From Solirubrobacterales bacterium (GTDB lineage: Bacteria > Actinomycetota > Thermoleophilia > Solirubrobacterales > Solirubrobacteraceae), in the NCBI GenBank assembly GCA_003132505.1, contig PKXY01000034.1, positions 124,001 through 188,000 on the forward strand: a stretch of DNA of 64,000 nucleotides, in the 5' to 3' direction. The translations under genes were made by a program, and so were the position numbers. Shown piece by piece: positions 56,247 to 64,000 of the stretch (positions are counted from its first letter, which is position 1; every line of letters begins with the position of its first letter). The notes under the pieces are model-generated. The model saw nothing but the letters and a program-made list of their open reading frames with translations. It searched no databases and was not told where the DNA came from.

Positions 56247-56708
56247 ATGTCGGTCGCAAAAATGGCCACCTCCGAGGGTGAGATCGTCATCGAGCTCTTC
56301 GATGCCGACGCCCCCAAGACAGTCGAGAACTTCCGCAAGCTCGCCGACGACGGCTTCTACGACGGCCTGACCTTCCACCGTGTGATCCGCGGCTTCATGC
56401 TGCAGGCCGGCTGTCCTCAGGGCACCGGCACCGGCGGACCGGGCTACACCTTCGATGACGAGTTCAACGAGCACCGCGTCGTCCGCGGCGCGCTGGCGAT
56501 GGCCAATGCCGGCCCGAACACCAACGGATCACAATTCTTCATCGTCACGGCCGACGAGTGCTCCTGGCTGGACGGCAAGCACACCGTGTTCGGCCGCGTC
56601 AGCGACGGGATGGACGTCGTCGACGCGATCGAAGCGATCCCGACCGACGGCCGCGATCGCCCGACCTCCGCGGTCGGCATCGAGAGCGTCACCGTCGCAG
56701 CGTCCTAG
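56247..56708 (+). CDS. Cyclophilin-type peptidyl-prolyl isomerase
   Basis: A 153-residue cytosolic isomerase. AGAGGAGC before the ATG at 56247 is a good ribosome site. Active-site text is [35 protein letters not shown] and [14 protein letters not shown], all typical of bacterial single-domain cyclophilins (PpiB size). It catalyses proline cis-trans isomerisation in protein folding. It lies 7 bases before the aldehyde dehydrogenase gene. Confidence 0.95.
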   Translation: MSVAKMATSEGEIVIELFDADAPKTVENFRKLADDGFYDGLTFHRVIRGFMLQAGCPQGTGTGGPGYTFDDEFNEHRVVRGALAMANAGPNTNGSQFFIVTADECSWLDGKHTVFGRVSDGMDVVDAIEAIPTDGRDRPTSAVGIESVTVAAS

Positions 56709-56715
56709 GACGCGA

Positions 56716-58257
56716 GTGGCCGTGTCCGGACGAGCGACCGCCGACCTGCGCGGCGGCGCGAGCGTCGACGGCGCGCTCGACGTGCGAAACCCGGCCACCG
56801 GCGAGCACATCGCAAGCGTTCCCGCGACCACGGCGGAAGAGCTCGAAGGGCTGGTCGCTCGTGCGCGCGCGGCTCAGCCCGCCTGGGCTGAGCTTGGCAT
56901 CACCGCCCGCTGCGAGATCCTCACCCGGATGCGCTCATGGCTCGCGGCGCAGTCTGATCGCGTCGTCGAGACCCTCGTCAGCGAAACCGGAAAGACGCAC
57001 GAGGACGCGCAGCTCATCGAGCTCTCCTACTGTCTCGCCGCGCTCTCCTTCTGGGCCGGCGAGACGCCGAGCTACCTCGCCGAGCGACGCTTCCTTGCGC
57101 GCACGCCGCTCGTGCTCGGTCGCCGGATCGTGACGCGCTACGTGCCGCGCGGAGTGGTTGGCGTGATCGGCCCTTGGAACTACCCACTGATCAACTCGTT
57201 CGGCGACTGCATCCCCGCGCTCGCGGCCGGCAACAGCGTGATCCTCAAACCGTCCGAGCTGACGCCGCTGACCTCGCTGCTGATCGCCGAGGGCCTCGCC
57301 ACGAGCGGTGTGCCCGACGGTGTATTCGGCCTCGCGACCGGTGGCGGGGAGACCGGTGGCAGGCTCATAGATCTCGTTGACTTCGTGATGTTCACCGGCT
57401 CGGCTGAGATCGGGCGCAATGTCGCCGAGCGAGCTGCGCGCTCGCTGACGCCGTTCGCGCTTGAGCTTGGTGGCAAGGACGCGATGATCGTGCTCGACGG
57501 CGCGGATCTCGAGCGGGCGGCAAACGTCGCCGTCTACTACGCGATGGCCAATGCCGGCCAGGCCTGCGTCTCGATCGAGCGCGTCTACGCGGAGGAAGCG
57601 ATCTACGATCGCTTCCTCGACAAGCTGACGCGCAAGGTCGCGGCGCTGCGCAGCGGCGCTCCGGCCGGGCCTGGGAGCGTGGATGTCGGGGCGATCACGA
57701 CTGCGCGCCAGCTCGACATCATCGAGGCTCACGTCGCCGATGCGCTCGCGAAGGGGGCACGCGTGGTCGTTGGCGGCAAGCGCGGCGACCCGCCGGGGCG
57801 GTTCTTCGAGCCGACGCTGCTGGTTGACGTCGACCACACGATGACCTGCATGACCGAGGAGACCTTCGGGCCGACGCTGCCGCTGATGCGCGTCGCCGAT
57901 GCCGAGGAGGCGATCTTACGCGTCAACGACTCGCGCTACGGCCTCGGAGCCTCGGTGTTCGCGCGCGACGGCGAGGAGGGTGAGCGCATCGCTCGCCGTT
58001 TGCAGGTCGGCGCGGTCTGCGTCGACGACGCGGCGGTCAACTATTTCGCGCTGGCCGCGCCGATGGGCGGCGTCAAGGAATCAGGCATCGGCGTTCGGCA
58101 CGGCGCTGAGGGAATTCGCAAGTTCACCACGCCGCAGACAATCGTCCTTTCTCCGCGGTGGATGCCACGACGCGAGCCGCAGATGTATCCGTTCTCAGCG
58201 AGACGCACCCGGCTGCTCAGCCGCATCGTGCGATTGCTATACGGCCGCCGCGCGTAA
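56716..58257 (+). CDS. Aldehyde dehydrogenase, succinate-semialdehyde dehydrogenase-like (GabD2 type)
   Basis: About 513 residues from GTG at 56716. NAD(P) and active-site landmarks: GVVGVIGPWNYPL, FTGSAEIGRNVAERAA, ELGGKDAMIV with the general-base Glu, and MANAGQACVSIERVYA with the nucleophilic Cys. A C-terminal tail rich in Arg and Leu (RRTRLLSRIVRLLYGRRA) could lie on a membrane. This resembles the actinobacterial GabD2 group that oxidises succinic semialdehyde. With Kgd nearby it could close a 2-oxoglutarate to succinate bypass, but the substrate is not proven. Confidence 0.85.
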   Translation: MAVSGRATADLRGGASVDGALDVRNPATGEHIASVPATTAEELEGLVARARAAQPAWAELGITARCEILTRMRSWLAAQSDRVVETLVSETGKTHEDAQLIELSYCLAALSFWAGETPSYLAERRFLARTPLVLGRRIVTRYVPRGVVGVIGPWNYPLINSFGDCIPALAAGNSVILKPSELTPLTSLLIAEGLATSGVPDGVFGLATGGGETGGRLIDLVDFVMFTGSAEIGRNVAERAARSLTPFALELGGKDAMIVLDGADLERAANVAVYYAMANAGQACVSIERVYAEEAIYDRFLDKLTRKVAALRSGAPAGPGSVDVGAITTARQLDIIEAHVADALAKGARVVVGGKRGDPPGRFFEPTLLVDVDHTMTCMTEETFGPTLPLMRVADAEEAILRVNDSRYGLGASVFARDGEEGERIARRLQVGAVCVDDAAVNYFALAAPMGGVKESGIGVRHGAEGIRKFTTPQTIVLSPRWMPRREPQMYPFSARRTRLLSRIVRLLYGRRA

Positions 58258-58376
58258 CCTGCAGCGAGCGTTCGTGTGATTCAGCTTAATAGTTGGCTAA
58301 AGCACGCAACCTTGCCGCCCAGTTGCGGTTCAGGTTAGGGTGGCGCGACCGGTGCGTCGCCGCCGAGGCTTTAATC

Positions 58377-59837
58377 GTGCACGTACCCAAGGTCACAGCC
58401 TTCCTCTGCGCCCTCGCGGCCTTCTGCGGTTCGCTGGCCGTCGCGCCATCAGCCTTCGCGTCACACGATCAGATCGATTTCTTCGAGGCGCCGCAGCAGT
58501 TGCTCAACGCCGCGGCGCGGCCCGCGGCGATCGCCGAGCTACAGAGCCTTGGCGTGCATGCGGTGCGGATTCAGCTGATCTGGGACGAGGTCGCGCCGTC
58601 CCCCAGATCGAAGAAACAGCCAAAGCTCAACCTCACGAATCCGGCGAACTACAACTGGGGTCAGTACGCGCCGCTGATCCAGGCGATCCAGGCGCTCGGC
58701 TGGAAGGTGCTGTTAACGGTGACCGGCTACGCGCCGTGCTGGGCATCTGAGTGCTCGAAGACGAAGTACACGCCGAGGGAATTGGTGACCGATCCCAACC
58801 CGGGCGACTACGGTCAGTTCATGCAGGCGGTCGGTCGCGAGTTCGGTGGCTTCGTCAAGCTGTATTCGATCTGGAACGAGCCTAACCAGACGCAGGAGCT
58901 GGAGCCTCAGTACCTCGACGGCAACCCGCACAAGACGCTCGAATCTGCCGTCATTTACCGCAAGCTGTTTCTCGACGGCTACGCTGGCCTCAAAGCGTCG
59001 GGCAACTTCGCCGGCACGAAGGTCCTGATGGGCGAGACTTCGCCGCTCGGCGTGAAAGCGGTCGACATCTCACCGCCACTCGCCTTCCTCCGGGGCGTGC
59101 TCTGCCTCAACTCGCACTACGTCAAGGCGAGCAGCTGCGGCACGCTGCCGACCGCGGGCTACGCTCAGCATCCCTACGACCAGGAGCAGGGCCCGTTCTG
59201 GAAGCCTCCGAGCGACCTCGACGGTGCCGACGACGTGACGATCGCGACACTTGGCCAGCTTCAGACCGCACTCCGGCTCGCCGCCGACGCGCACGCAATC
59301 CCGAGGAGCACGCCGATTTACATCACCGAGTTCGGCGTCCAGAGCTACCCCAACCGCGACCTCGGCGTCGCGGTTGCCAAGCAGGCGGAGTACGACGCGA
59401 TCGCCGAGCGGACCGCCTGGAACGACCCCGACGTGGTCTCCTTCTCCCAGTACCTGCTGAGCGACGATCCCGATCCGGGCGAGGGGAGCTTCCAGACCGG
59501 GCTCGTCTACGTGGGCGGCAAGCCCAAGCCGCTCTACGACGGCTATCGCCTGCCCCTGACGGTCAGCTTGAAAGGCGGATCGCAAGTCGCTTTCTGGGGT
59601 CTCGTGCGCCCGGCTACGGCCGCGAGCGCGGTCGTTCTGCAGTACTCCGACAACAACGGCAACAGCTGGCAGCAGCTGCTGACCGCGCAGACCAACGCGA
59701 ACGGCTACTGGACTGCCGGCGGCTCCTTCGACAAGCAGCGCATCTGGCGCGTCCAGTGGACGTCGCCGAGCGGCACCGTGTACGTCGGCCCCCCGGTGCG
59801 CGCCTACGTCAGCGGGAATCCAAAGCCCCAGAGCTAG
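58377..59837 (+). CDS. Secreted glycoside hydrolase of clan A type (cellulase/beta-glycosidase-like)
   Basis: About 486 residues from GTG at 58377, which opens a signal peptide (VTAFLCALAAFCGSLAVAPSAFA). The TIM-barrel catalytic domain (~30-380) has AVRIQLIWDEVAPS, acid/base Glu168 in YSIWNEPNQT, and probable nucleophile Glu318 in IYITEFGVQSYPN, 150 residues apart as expected for GH clan A. Residues ~390-486 form a beta-sandwich accessory module (SVQYSDNNGNSWQQLLTAQTN-like core). Cysteines at about 125-130 and 245-260 may form disulfides. The sugar substrate is unknown. An earlier in-frame start at 58293 would bury the signal. Confidence 0.83.
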   Translation: MHVPKVTAFLCALAAFCGSLAVAPSAFASHDQIDFFEAPQQLLNAAARPAAIAELQSLGVHAVRIQLIWDEVAPSPRSKKQPKLNLTNPANYNWGQYAPLIQAIQALGWKVLLTVTGYAPCWASECSKTKYTPRELVTDPNPGDYGQFMQAVGREFGGFVKLYSIWNEPNQTQELEPQYLDGNPHKTLESAVIYRKLFLDGYAGLKASGNFAGTKVLMGETSPLGVKAVDISPPLAFLRGVLCLNSHYVKASSCGTLPTAGYAQHPYDQEQGPFWKPPSDLDGADDVTIATLGQLQTALRLAADAHAIPRSTPIYITEFGVQSYPNRDLGVAVAKQAEYDAIAERTAWNDPDVVSFSQYLLSDDPDPGEGSFQTGLVYVGGKPKPLYDGYRLPLTVSLKGGSQVAFWGLVRPATAASAVVLQYSDNNGNSWQQLLTAQTNANGYWTAGGSFDKQRIWRVQWTSPSGTVYVGPPVRAYVSGNPKPQS

Positions 59838-59896
59838 CCGGCACTGGGGTCGACGACGCCAGCGGTCCGGGCCTGCGGCTGGCGTACCCTGAAGGC

Positions 59897-60745
59897 ATGC
59901 CTGAGCTGCCCGAGGTCGAGCTGACCGCACGCCTGCTCGACGCCGCGCTGAGTGGCGCCAGCGTCGAGTCGGCGCTGGCGCCTGGTCTCAACACGCTGAA
60001 GACATTTGCGCCGCCGCTGTCGGCGCTCGAGGGACGCGCGCTGAGGCGCGTTCGCCGCCGGGGCAAGCAGCTCATCGTCGAGTTCGACGGCGGGCTCGCA
60101 CTCCTACTCCACCTCATGTCGGCGGGCCGATTGCAGCTCTACGACGGTCGCGCGAGCCCGCGCGACCGCACCTCGCGGCTGCTCGTCCGCCTGGCGGATG
60201 GCCGCGAGCTGCGCCTGCGCGAGTTCGGCACGAAGCAGGCGGCCTGGGCGAAGCTGCTGGAGGACGACGCGCTCGCGAGCGACCCGGCGCTGGCGCGTCT
60301 TGGGCCGGACGCGTGGCCCGAGCCGCCGAGCGATCTCGGTGAGCGCCTCGCCCAGCCGCGACCGCTCTATGCGTCGCTGCGCGACCAGCACGTGATCGCC
60401 GGCATTGGCCGCTCATGGGTCGACGAGATCCTCTGGACCGCCCGGATCTCGCCGTTCAAGCGCGGGGCCGATCTCGATGCCACGGAGGTCGAGACGCTGG
60501 CCAGCGCGATTCGCACAACGCTCGGTGGCGCGCTCGAGCACTACGAGCGGACGCTCACGCTGCCCCTCCCCGACAAGCTGCCGCTGCCGTTGCTCGTGCA
60601 CCGCCATGCCGGCGAGCCGTGCCCGCGCTGCCAGACGACGCTCGAGTCGGTCAGCTTCGAGGATTACGTGATGAGCTACTGCCCCTTCTGCCAGACCGAC
60701 GGGCGCGTGCTCAAGGACCGCCGCCTGTCACGGCTCCTCAAGTAG
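59897..60745 (+). CDS. Fpg/Nei-family DNA glycosylase, atypical
   Basis: A 282-residue base-excision repair enzyme from ATG at 59897. The catalytic N-terminus PELPEVE (Pro2, Glu3) and the RRRGKQLIVEF lysine are intact, so glycosylase/AP-lyase chemistry is expected. The helix-two-turn-helix reads IAGIGRSWVDEILW where most Fpg and Nei enzymes have an Asn after the second Gly. The zinc finger CPRCQ and YCPFCQ is present, but the Arg normally five residues before the third Cys is Tyr. The finger is followed by a basic tail DRRLSRLLK. It belongs to the family; its target lesion may differ from 8-oxoG. Confidence 0.85.
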   Translation: MPELPEVELTARLLDAALSGASVESALAPGLNTLKTFAPPLSALEGRALRRVRRRGKQLIVEFDGGLALLLHLMSAGRLQLYDGRASPRDRTSRLLVRLADGRELRLREFGTKQAAWAKLLEDDALASDPALARLGPDAWPEPPSDLGERLAQPRPLYASLRDQHVIAGIGRSWVDEILWTARISPFKRGADLDATEVETLASAIRTTLGGALEHYERTLTLPLPDKLPLPLLVHRHAGEPCPRCQTTLESVSFEDYVMSYCPFCQTDGRVLKDRRLSRLLK

Positions 60746-60774
60746 CGGCGGCGCGCGGCCGCTACGATCCGACG

Positions 60775-61248
60775 GTGATCGAGCCCGGCTACCCGGCCCC
60801 CGAGTTCGAGCTGCTGGACCAGGATGGCCAGCCGGTCCGCCTGTCGGAATTGCGTGGCAAGCCGGTCGTTCTCTACTTCTATCCCAAGGCCGACACGGCT
60901 GGCTGCACGACCCAGGCTTGCGGCGTCCGCGACCACCGCGCCGACTACGCTGCCGCCCACGCCGTCGTGCTCGGCGTCTCGCCAGATCCCGTCAAGGCGA
61001 TCCGGAAGTTCGCCGACAAGCACGCGCTGGGGTTCCCGCTGCTCTCCGATCCCGAGCACGCCACTGCCGATGCCTACGGCGTCTGGGTCGAGAAGTCGAT
61101 GTACGGCCGAACGTATTGGGGGATGCAGAGGGCGACCTTCATCATCGACGGCGAGGGCGTCGTGGCGCACGTCATCCCGAAGGTCACACCGAAGACTCAC
61201 GACGACGAGGTGCTCGCCGCGCTCGCGGAGCTCGACGCGGCGGCCTGA
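60775..61248 (+). CDS. bcp: Peroxiredoxin, Bcp/PrxQ family (thioredoxin-dependent thiol peroxidase)
   Basis: A 157-residue thiol peroxidase from GTG at 60775. The start YPAPEFELLDQDGQPVRLSELRGKPVVLYFYPKADTAGCTTQACGVRD carries the peroxidatic Cys and a second Cys five residues later, as in two-Cys Bcp enzymes. The C-terminal RATFIIDGEGVV is typical. It detoxifies peroxides at the expense of thioredoxin. It follows the DNA glycosylase gene by 29 bases, so oxidative-damage repair and peroxide removal may be co-expressed. Confidence 0.94.
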   Translation: MIEPGYPAPEFELLDQDGQPVRLSELRGKPVVLYFYPKADTAGCTTQACGVRDHRADYAAAHAVVLGVSPDPVKAIRKFADKHALGFPLLSDPEHATADAYGVWVEKSMYGRTYWGMQRATFIIDGEGVVAHVIPKVTPKTHDDEVLAALAELDAAA

Positions 61249-61253
61249 GCCAC

Positions 61254-62276
61254 CTACGCGGCGAGCTCGAGGGACTGCTCCGGCGGGGCGGTCGCCCAGC
61301 AGACGCGGTTACGTCCCGCTCGCTTCGCCGCGTAGAGCGCGCGGTCGGCGTAAGCGAGAAGCTCTTCAGAACCGGCCGCCAGCGAGCTGTCGGCGATGCC
61401 GATCGAGATCGTCACGGACGGCGCATCAAGCCGCTCGCCCGCGACCTGCCGGCGCAGACGCTCGGCGACACGCTTGGCGGTTCCTCTCGGGCAGTCGACC
61501 AAGAGCAGCGCCAGCTCCTCGCCGCCGACCCGCGCAACGGTGTCGATTGCCCGCACGCCTGCGAGGAGGTCGCCCGCGACACGTTCGAGGACGGCGTCGC
61601 CGGTCGCATGGCCGTGCAAGTCGTTGATCGCCTTGAAGTGATCGAGATCGCACATCAGCAGAGAACACGTTCCGCCGCTTCGCACGCAGCGCTCGAGCTC
61701 AGTCGCCAGCGCCTGGTCGAAGCTGCGACGGTTGAGCAGTCCGGTGAGCGGATCGCGGCGTGCCAGGCCGGCAAGCTCGAGCATCGTGGCACTCAGCTCG
61801 CGCCGAAGCACTGCAACCGTCGTCGTCGAGCTTGCCAGCACGAGCGTCGCACTCGTCCACCACGCGATCGCCGAAACGCCGCTCAGGTGGCGGCTGAACA
61901 GCCAGGCGCAGGCGCCTGAGCACACGACGAGCGATCCGAGCGCGAGCGGGATCGGCAGGAAGCACGCGGCGAACACGACCGGCAGCAGGAACAGCAGGAC
62001 GTCGCCCGTCGTGCCGGTGTTGCTGACCGCCGCCGTCAGCGTTACGAGCACTGTCACCGTCGCAACGAGCCCGGCGAGTGTCAGCTCGGCGAAGGGTTCG
62101 CCCCAGCACCACGTGATTACGGCGCCCACGAGCGCCATGGCGCAGGCGCTCAGCGGCACGAGCACTGCGTGGTGCCCGCTAGCAGTCCCGGTTGCGCCGG
62201 CCCCGGCGAGGGCAGCGCTCGCAGCCAGCAGCATCGCCGTAGCGTGCGCCCGCAGCCGTGGTAGGCCGAGGTTCAT
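61254..62276 (-). CDS. Membrane-bound diguanylate cyclase (GGDEF)
   Basis: About 340 residues from ATG at 62276. Six or so hydrophobic spans fill residues 1-~165 (for example LLFLLPVVFAACFLPIPLALGSL). The C-terminal GGDEF domain has the active-site GGEEL and an intact inhibitory site RAID five residues before it, plus DLDHFKAINDLHGHATGD. It should make cyclic di-GMP and be product-inhibited. No EAL or HD-GYP gene is in the window. The membrane part has no recognisable sensor fold. Confidence 0.9.
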   Translation of the reverse strand: MNLGLPRLRAHATAMLLAASAALAGAGATGTASGHHAVLVPLSACAMALVGAVITWCWGEPFAELTLAGLVATVTVLVTLTAAVSNTGTTGDVLLFLLPVVFAACFLPIPLALGSLVVCSGACAWLFSRHLSGVSAIAWWTSATLVLASSTTTVAVLRRELSATMLELAGLARRDPLTGLLNRRSFDQALATELERCVRSGGTCSLLMCDLDHFKAINDLHGHATGDAVLERVAGDLLAGVRAIDTVARVGGEELALLLVDCPRGTAKRVAERLRRQVAGERLDAPSVTISIGIADSSLAAGSEELLAYADRALYAAKRAGRNRVCWATAPPEQSLELAA

Positions 62277-62448
62277 AGGAGTCACATCGGCATTGCCCGG
62301 GGGGCCTTCCCAAAGCTTCGACAAATCGCCTAGGCGGCGCGGCTCGGCAATCTCCCGCCGCGCCCATTAGCGTTCAGGCCAACTCCTGAGGCCACATCGC
62401 CGATGCGATGAGCTCAGGGAGGGGAGACACCAAGGAAAGGAGACTGAG

Positions 62449-62697
62449 ATGTCGATGATCACGTTGCCTTCGCTCACCGACCGGCCGGCGCGCCGCCACC
62501 AAGCCACGCTGACAGCCGGCTTTGGGATAGCGACGCTCGCCCGGCTGCGCGGCGAGCTGGACGAAGACGACGAGGTGCCGTTCGGCGGCGACGACGACGA
62601 CGACCTGAGCGAGCTCGACGATGTCGACGAGCTCGAGGTCGAGGAAGACGAAGACGAGCTCGATGACGATGAGTTCGGTAGCGAGGCCGACGTCTGA
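62449..62697 (+). CDS. Small highly acidic protein, hypothetical
   Basis: An 82-residue protein with an excellent ribosome site (AAGGAGACTGAG, 62435-62446) before ATG at 62449. Residues 1-34 are neutral to basic, SLTDRPARRHQATLTAGFG followed by IATLARLRG. The last ~48 residues are about 60% Asp/Glu, including GGDDDDDLSELDDVDEL. Such a polyanionic tail could mimic nucleic acid, bind basic proteins or calcium, or be disordered. No family recognised. It is convergent with the 88-residue gene, 5 bases away. Confidence 0.8.
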   Translation: MSMITLPSLTDRPARRHQATLTAGFGIATLARLRGELDEDDEVPFGGDDDDDLSELDDVDELEVEEDEDELDDDEFGSEADV

Positions 62698-62702
62698 GGG
62701 CT

Positions 62703-62969
62703 CTACTGCAGTCCTGAACGCGCCTCGCGCACGAGCGTGACCGCCTCGGGAAACACGACCGCCATCACCGAGCGAATCTGCTGCGCCTGTTCCTCCGCGT
62801 TGCCCTGGACGTTGACGCGGTTGATCGCCGCCACGGTCATGTCGACCGCCAGCTTGATCGCGTTGTCCGCCCAGGCCAAGCGCTGCTGACCCTGCATCTG
62901 GTCCGCGAACTCGGCCATCCGCCGCTGCAGCTCGTCGGGGTCGCCGAACAGCCCACCGAAGCCTTCCAT
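62703..62969 (-). CDS. Hypothetical 88-residue helical protein
   Basis: A soluble, all-helical small protein: FGDPDELQRRMAEFADQMQGQQRLAWADNAIKLAVDM and GNAEEQAQQIRSVMAVVFPEAVTLVREARSG. The glycine-rich start MEGFGGLF and amphipathic helices could form a coiled-coil or helical bundle. ATG at 62969, divergent from the membrane protein gene. No family recognised. Confidence 0.7.
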   Translation of the reverse strand: MEGFGGLFGDPDELQRRMAEFADQMQGQQRLAWADNAIKLAVDMTVAAINRVNVQGNAEEQAQQIRSVMAVVFPEAVTLVREARSGLQ

Positions 62970-63025
62970 CGTCCAAGCCTACCGCGCCCGCCTGGTGCGA
63001 AGCGTCCAGTTAGACTGCCGCCATC

Positions 63026-63946
63026 ATGGATGACCGCGAGCGCCAGCTCGAGATAGAGGGCGCTCAGCGCCGGCGCGTCGGTCAGCTCGCGATCGCAGCC
63101 GGCGTGCTCTACCTGATCGGGCAGCTGCTCATCCTCGTCTTGATCAGCTCGAAGGAGCCGCAAACCGGACTGTTGCAAGGTCTCGCGCCGGCGCTCCACG
63201 GGGCGAAGGCCGCCGCCATCGACCCCCGCGTCGTTGACGAGCGCTATCTCGACAAGCACGCGGTGCTGAACATCATCGCCTGGATCGTGGCCGCAGCCGG
63301 CCTCGCGCTGATGGTCTGGCCGCTCCGCTACCTGCGCGACGCCGAGGTTGCCCGGGGCGGCAAGGCCTCGAGCATCATGCGCGTCGTGATCACGTTCGCT
63401 CCGCCGACGACTGCCGTCGCCGCGGTCGTGCTGGCCGTGTCGGACTCGATCGGCGCACACAAGCTCGTGACCCACGCGGTGCAGAACACAGCTGCGTATA
63501 ACGCCGCGACCGGCGGTGCCTTCCGCGGCATTTTCGACATCCTCTACCTGCTCGGATACTTGGCGCTCGCGGTGGCCTTCGTGCTGATAGCGCTGCGCGC
63601 CATGCGCGCCGGCCTGCTGACCAAGCCGCTCGGCTACCTCGGCATCGTCGGCGGTGTGCTCTTCATCATCCCGATCGTCCCGCTGCCGCTGATTCAGTTC
63701 CTCTTCCTGCTCGGGTTCGGGATGCTGCTGCTCGAGATCGGCGGGATGGTGCGGCCGCCGGCCTGGGCTGCCGGCGACGCGATTCCGTGGGTCAACCAAC
63801 GCCAGCAGCAGCGCGCCGGCGCCCGTGCTGGAGGCGCTGGCCGGCGACGTGATGCGCAGCCCGCGACACTGGCGCCCGCGCCGACGCCCCCGCCGGCCCC
63901 GTCGCCGGCCGCGTCGAAAAAGCGCAAGCGGCGCCGGCGCGCCTAA
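63026..63946 (+). CDS. Polytopic membrane protein of unknown function
   Basis: A 306-residue protein with about six predicted spans (for example GQLAIAAGVLYLIGQLLILVLI and IIAWIVAAAGLALMVWPL). The charged N-terminus DDRERQLEIEGAQRRR and the C-terminal tail (~60 residues, Gln/Ala/Pro-rich then KKRKRRRRA) are likely cytosolic. The polybasic end could bind nucleic acid or acidic lipids. It looks like a DUF4386-like membrane protein, but I cannot confirm a family. ATG at 63026. Confidence 0.75.
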   Translation: MDDRERQLEIEGAQRRRVGQLAIAAGVLYLIGQLLILVLISSKEPQTGLLQGLAPALHGAKAAAIDPRVVDERYLDKHAVLNIIAWIVAAAGLALMVWPLRYLRDAEVARGGKASSIMRVVITFAPPTTAVAAVVLAVSDSIGAHKLVTHAVQNTAAYNAATGGAFRGIFDILYLLGYLALAVAFVLIALRAMRAGLLTKPLGYLGIVGGVLFIIPIVPLPLIQFLFLLGFGMLLLEIGGMVRPPAWAAGDAIPWVNQRQQQRAGARAGGAGRRRDAQPATLAPAPTPPPAPSPAASKKRKRRRRA

Positions 63947-64000
63947 GCGCGCGCGCTCGCCCCGGCACGCGCTGCCGCGGACGCGTCAAAAAATTTCTGT

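Overview
This 64 kb window is GC-rich chromosomal DNA with tightly packed genes on both strands. I see no rRNA, tRNA, CRISPR array, transposase or phage block. The gene content points to an actinobacterium, most plausibly a deep lineage such as Thermoleophilia/Solirubrobacterales. The evidence is a fused F420 synthase FbiC (CofG+CofH), the mismatch endonuclease NucS, an E2-E1 fusion 2-oxoglutarate dehydrogenase (Kgd/OdhA type), a CFP30B-like two-domain VOC protein and many GTG/TTG starts. The lineage is an inference from family distribution, not from a marker rRNA.

Layout. 1-7 kb: the 5' part of a phosphoketolase gene, a tail-to-tail GAF histidine kinase and NarL-type regulator, an FAD oxidoreductase, and a secreted glutamic (G1) peptidase with three Ig-like modules. 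7-15.5 kb: a forward run of aquaporin, lipoprotein solute-binding protein, flavin reductase, FbiC and a branched-chain-type pyruvate/2-oxoacid dehydrogenase (E1a, E1b, E2). 15.7-20.3 kb: VOC protein, small membrane protein, TSUP transporter, aconitase. 20.3-24.4 kb: a receiver-PIG-L deacetylase fusion divergent from a large hybrid kinase with a receiver and HPt domain, a candidate phosphorelay. 24.4-28.8 kb: an overlapping operon of three prepilin-like proteins and a decayed adhesin-like fragment. 28.9-34 kb: HAD phosphatase, EttA, a J-domain/TPR protein, a frameshifted nucS remnant and intact nucS. 34-39.5 kb: a 1446-residue lipoyl-lipoyl-E3BD-E2-E1 2-oxoglutarate dehydrogenase behind DUF3817 and Nudix genes. 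39.5-41.8 kb: MarR regulator and ABC exporter with a perfect operator-like palindrome. 42-45.4 kb: small stress/detoxification-type proteins (UPF0145, NTF2-like, DUF4242, glyoxalase, MBL fold) with two glyoxalase tail remnants. 45.4-54.7 kb: ABC1 kinase, pyruvate kinase, MetF, a metallopeptidase, and a reverse operon of PfkB kinase, membrane protein, Dcd and citrate synthase. 54.7-64 kb: DEAD-box helicase, cyclophilin, semialdehyde dehydrogenase, secreted glycoside hydrolase, an atypical Fpg/Nei glycosylase, Bcp peroxiredoxin, a diguanylate cyclase, an acidic small protein and a membrane protein.

How it fits together. The window is rich in central carbon metabolism: phosphoketolase, pyruvate kinase, pyruvate dehydrogenase, citrate synthase, aconitase, 2-oxoglutarate dehydrogenase and a semialdehyde dehydrogenase. 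Together they cover much of the route from PEP or pentose phosphates into the TCA cycle. The most unusual items are the Kgd fusion that keeps its own lipoyl and E3-binding domains, the receiver-PIG-L deacetylase beside a hybrid kinase, the nucS remnant next to intact nucS, and the pilin-like operon with a large decorated minor pilin.
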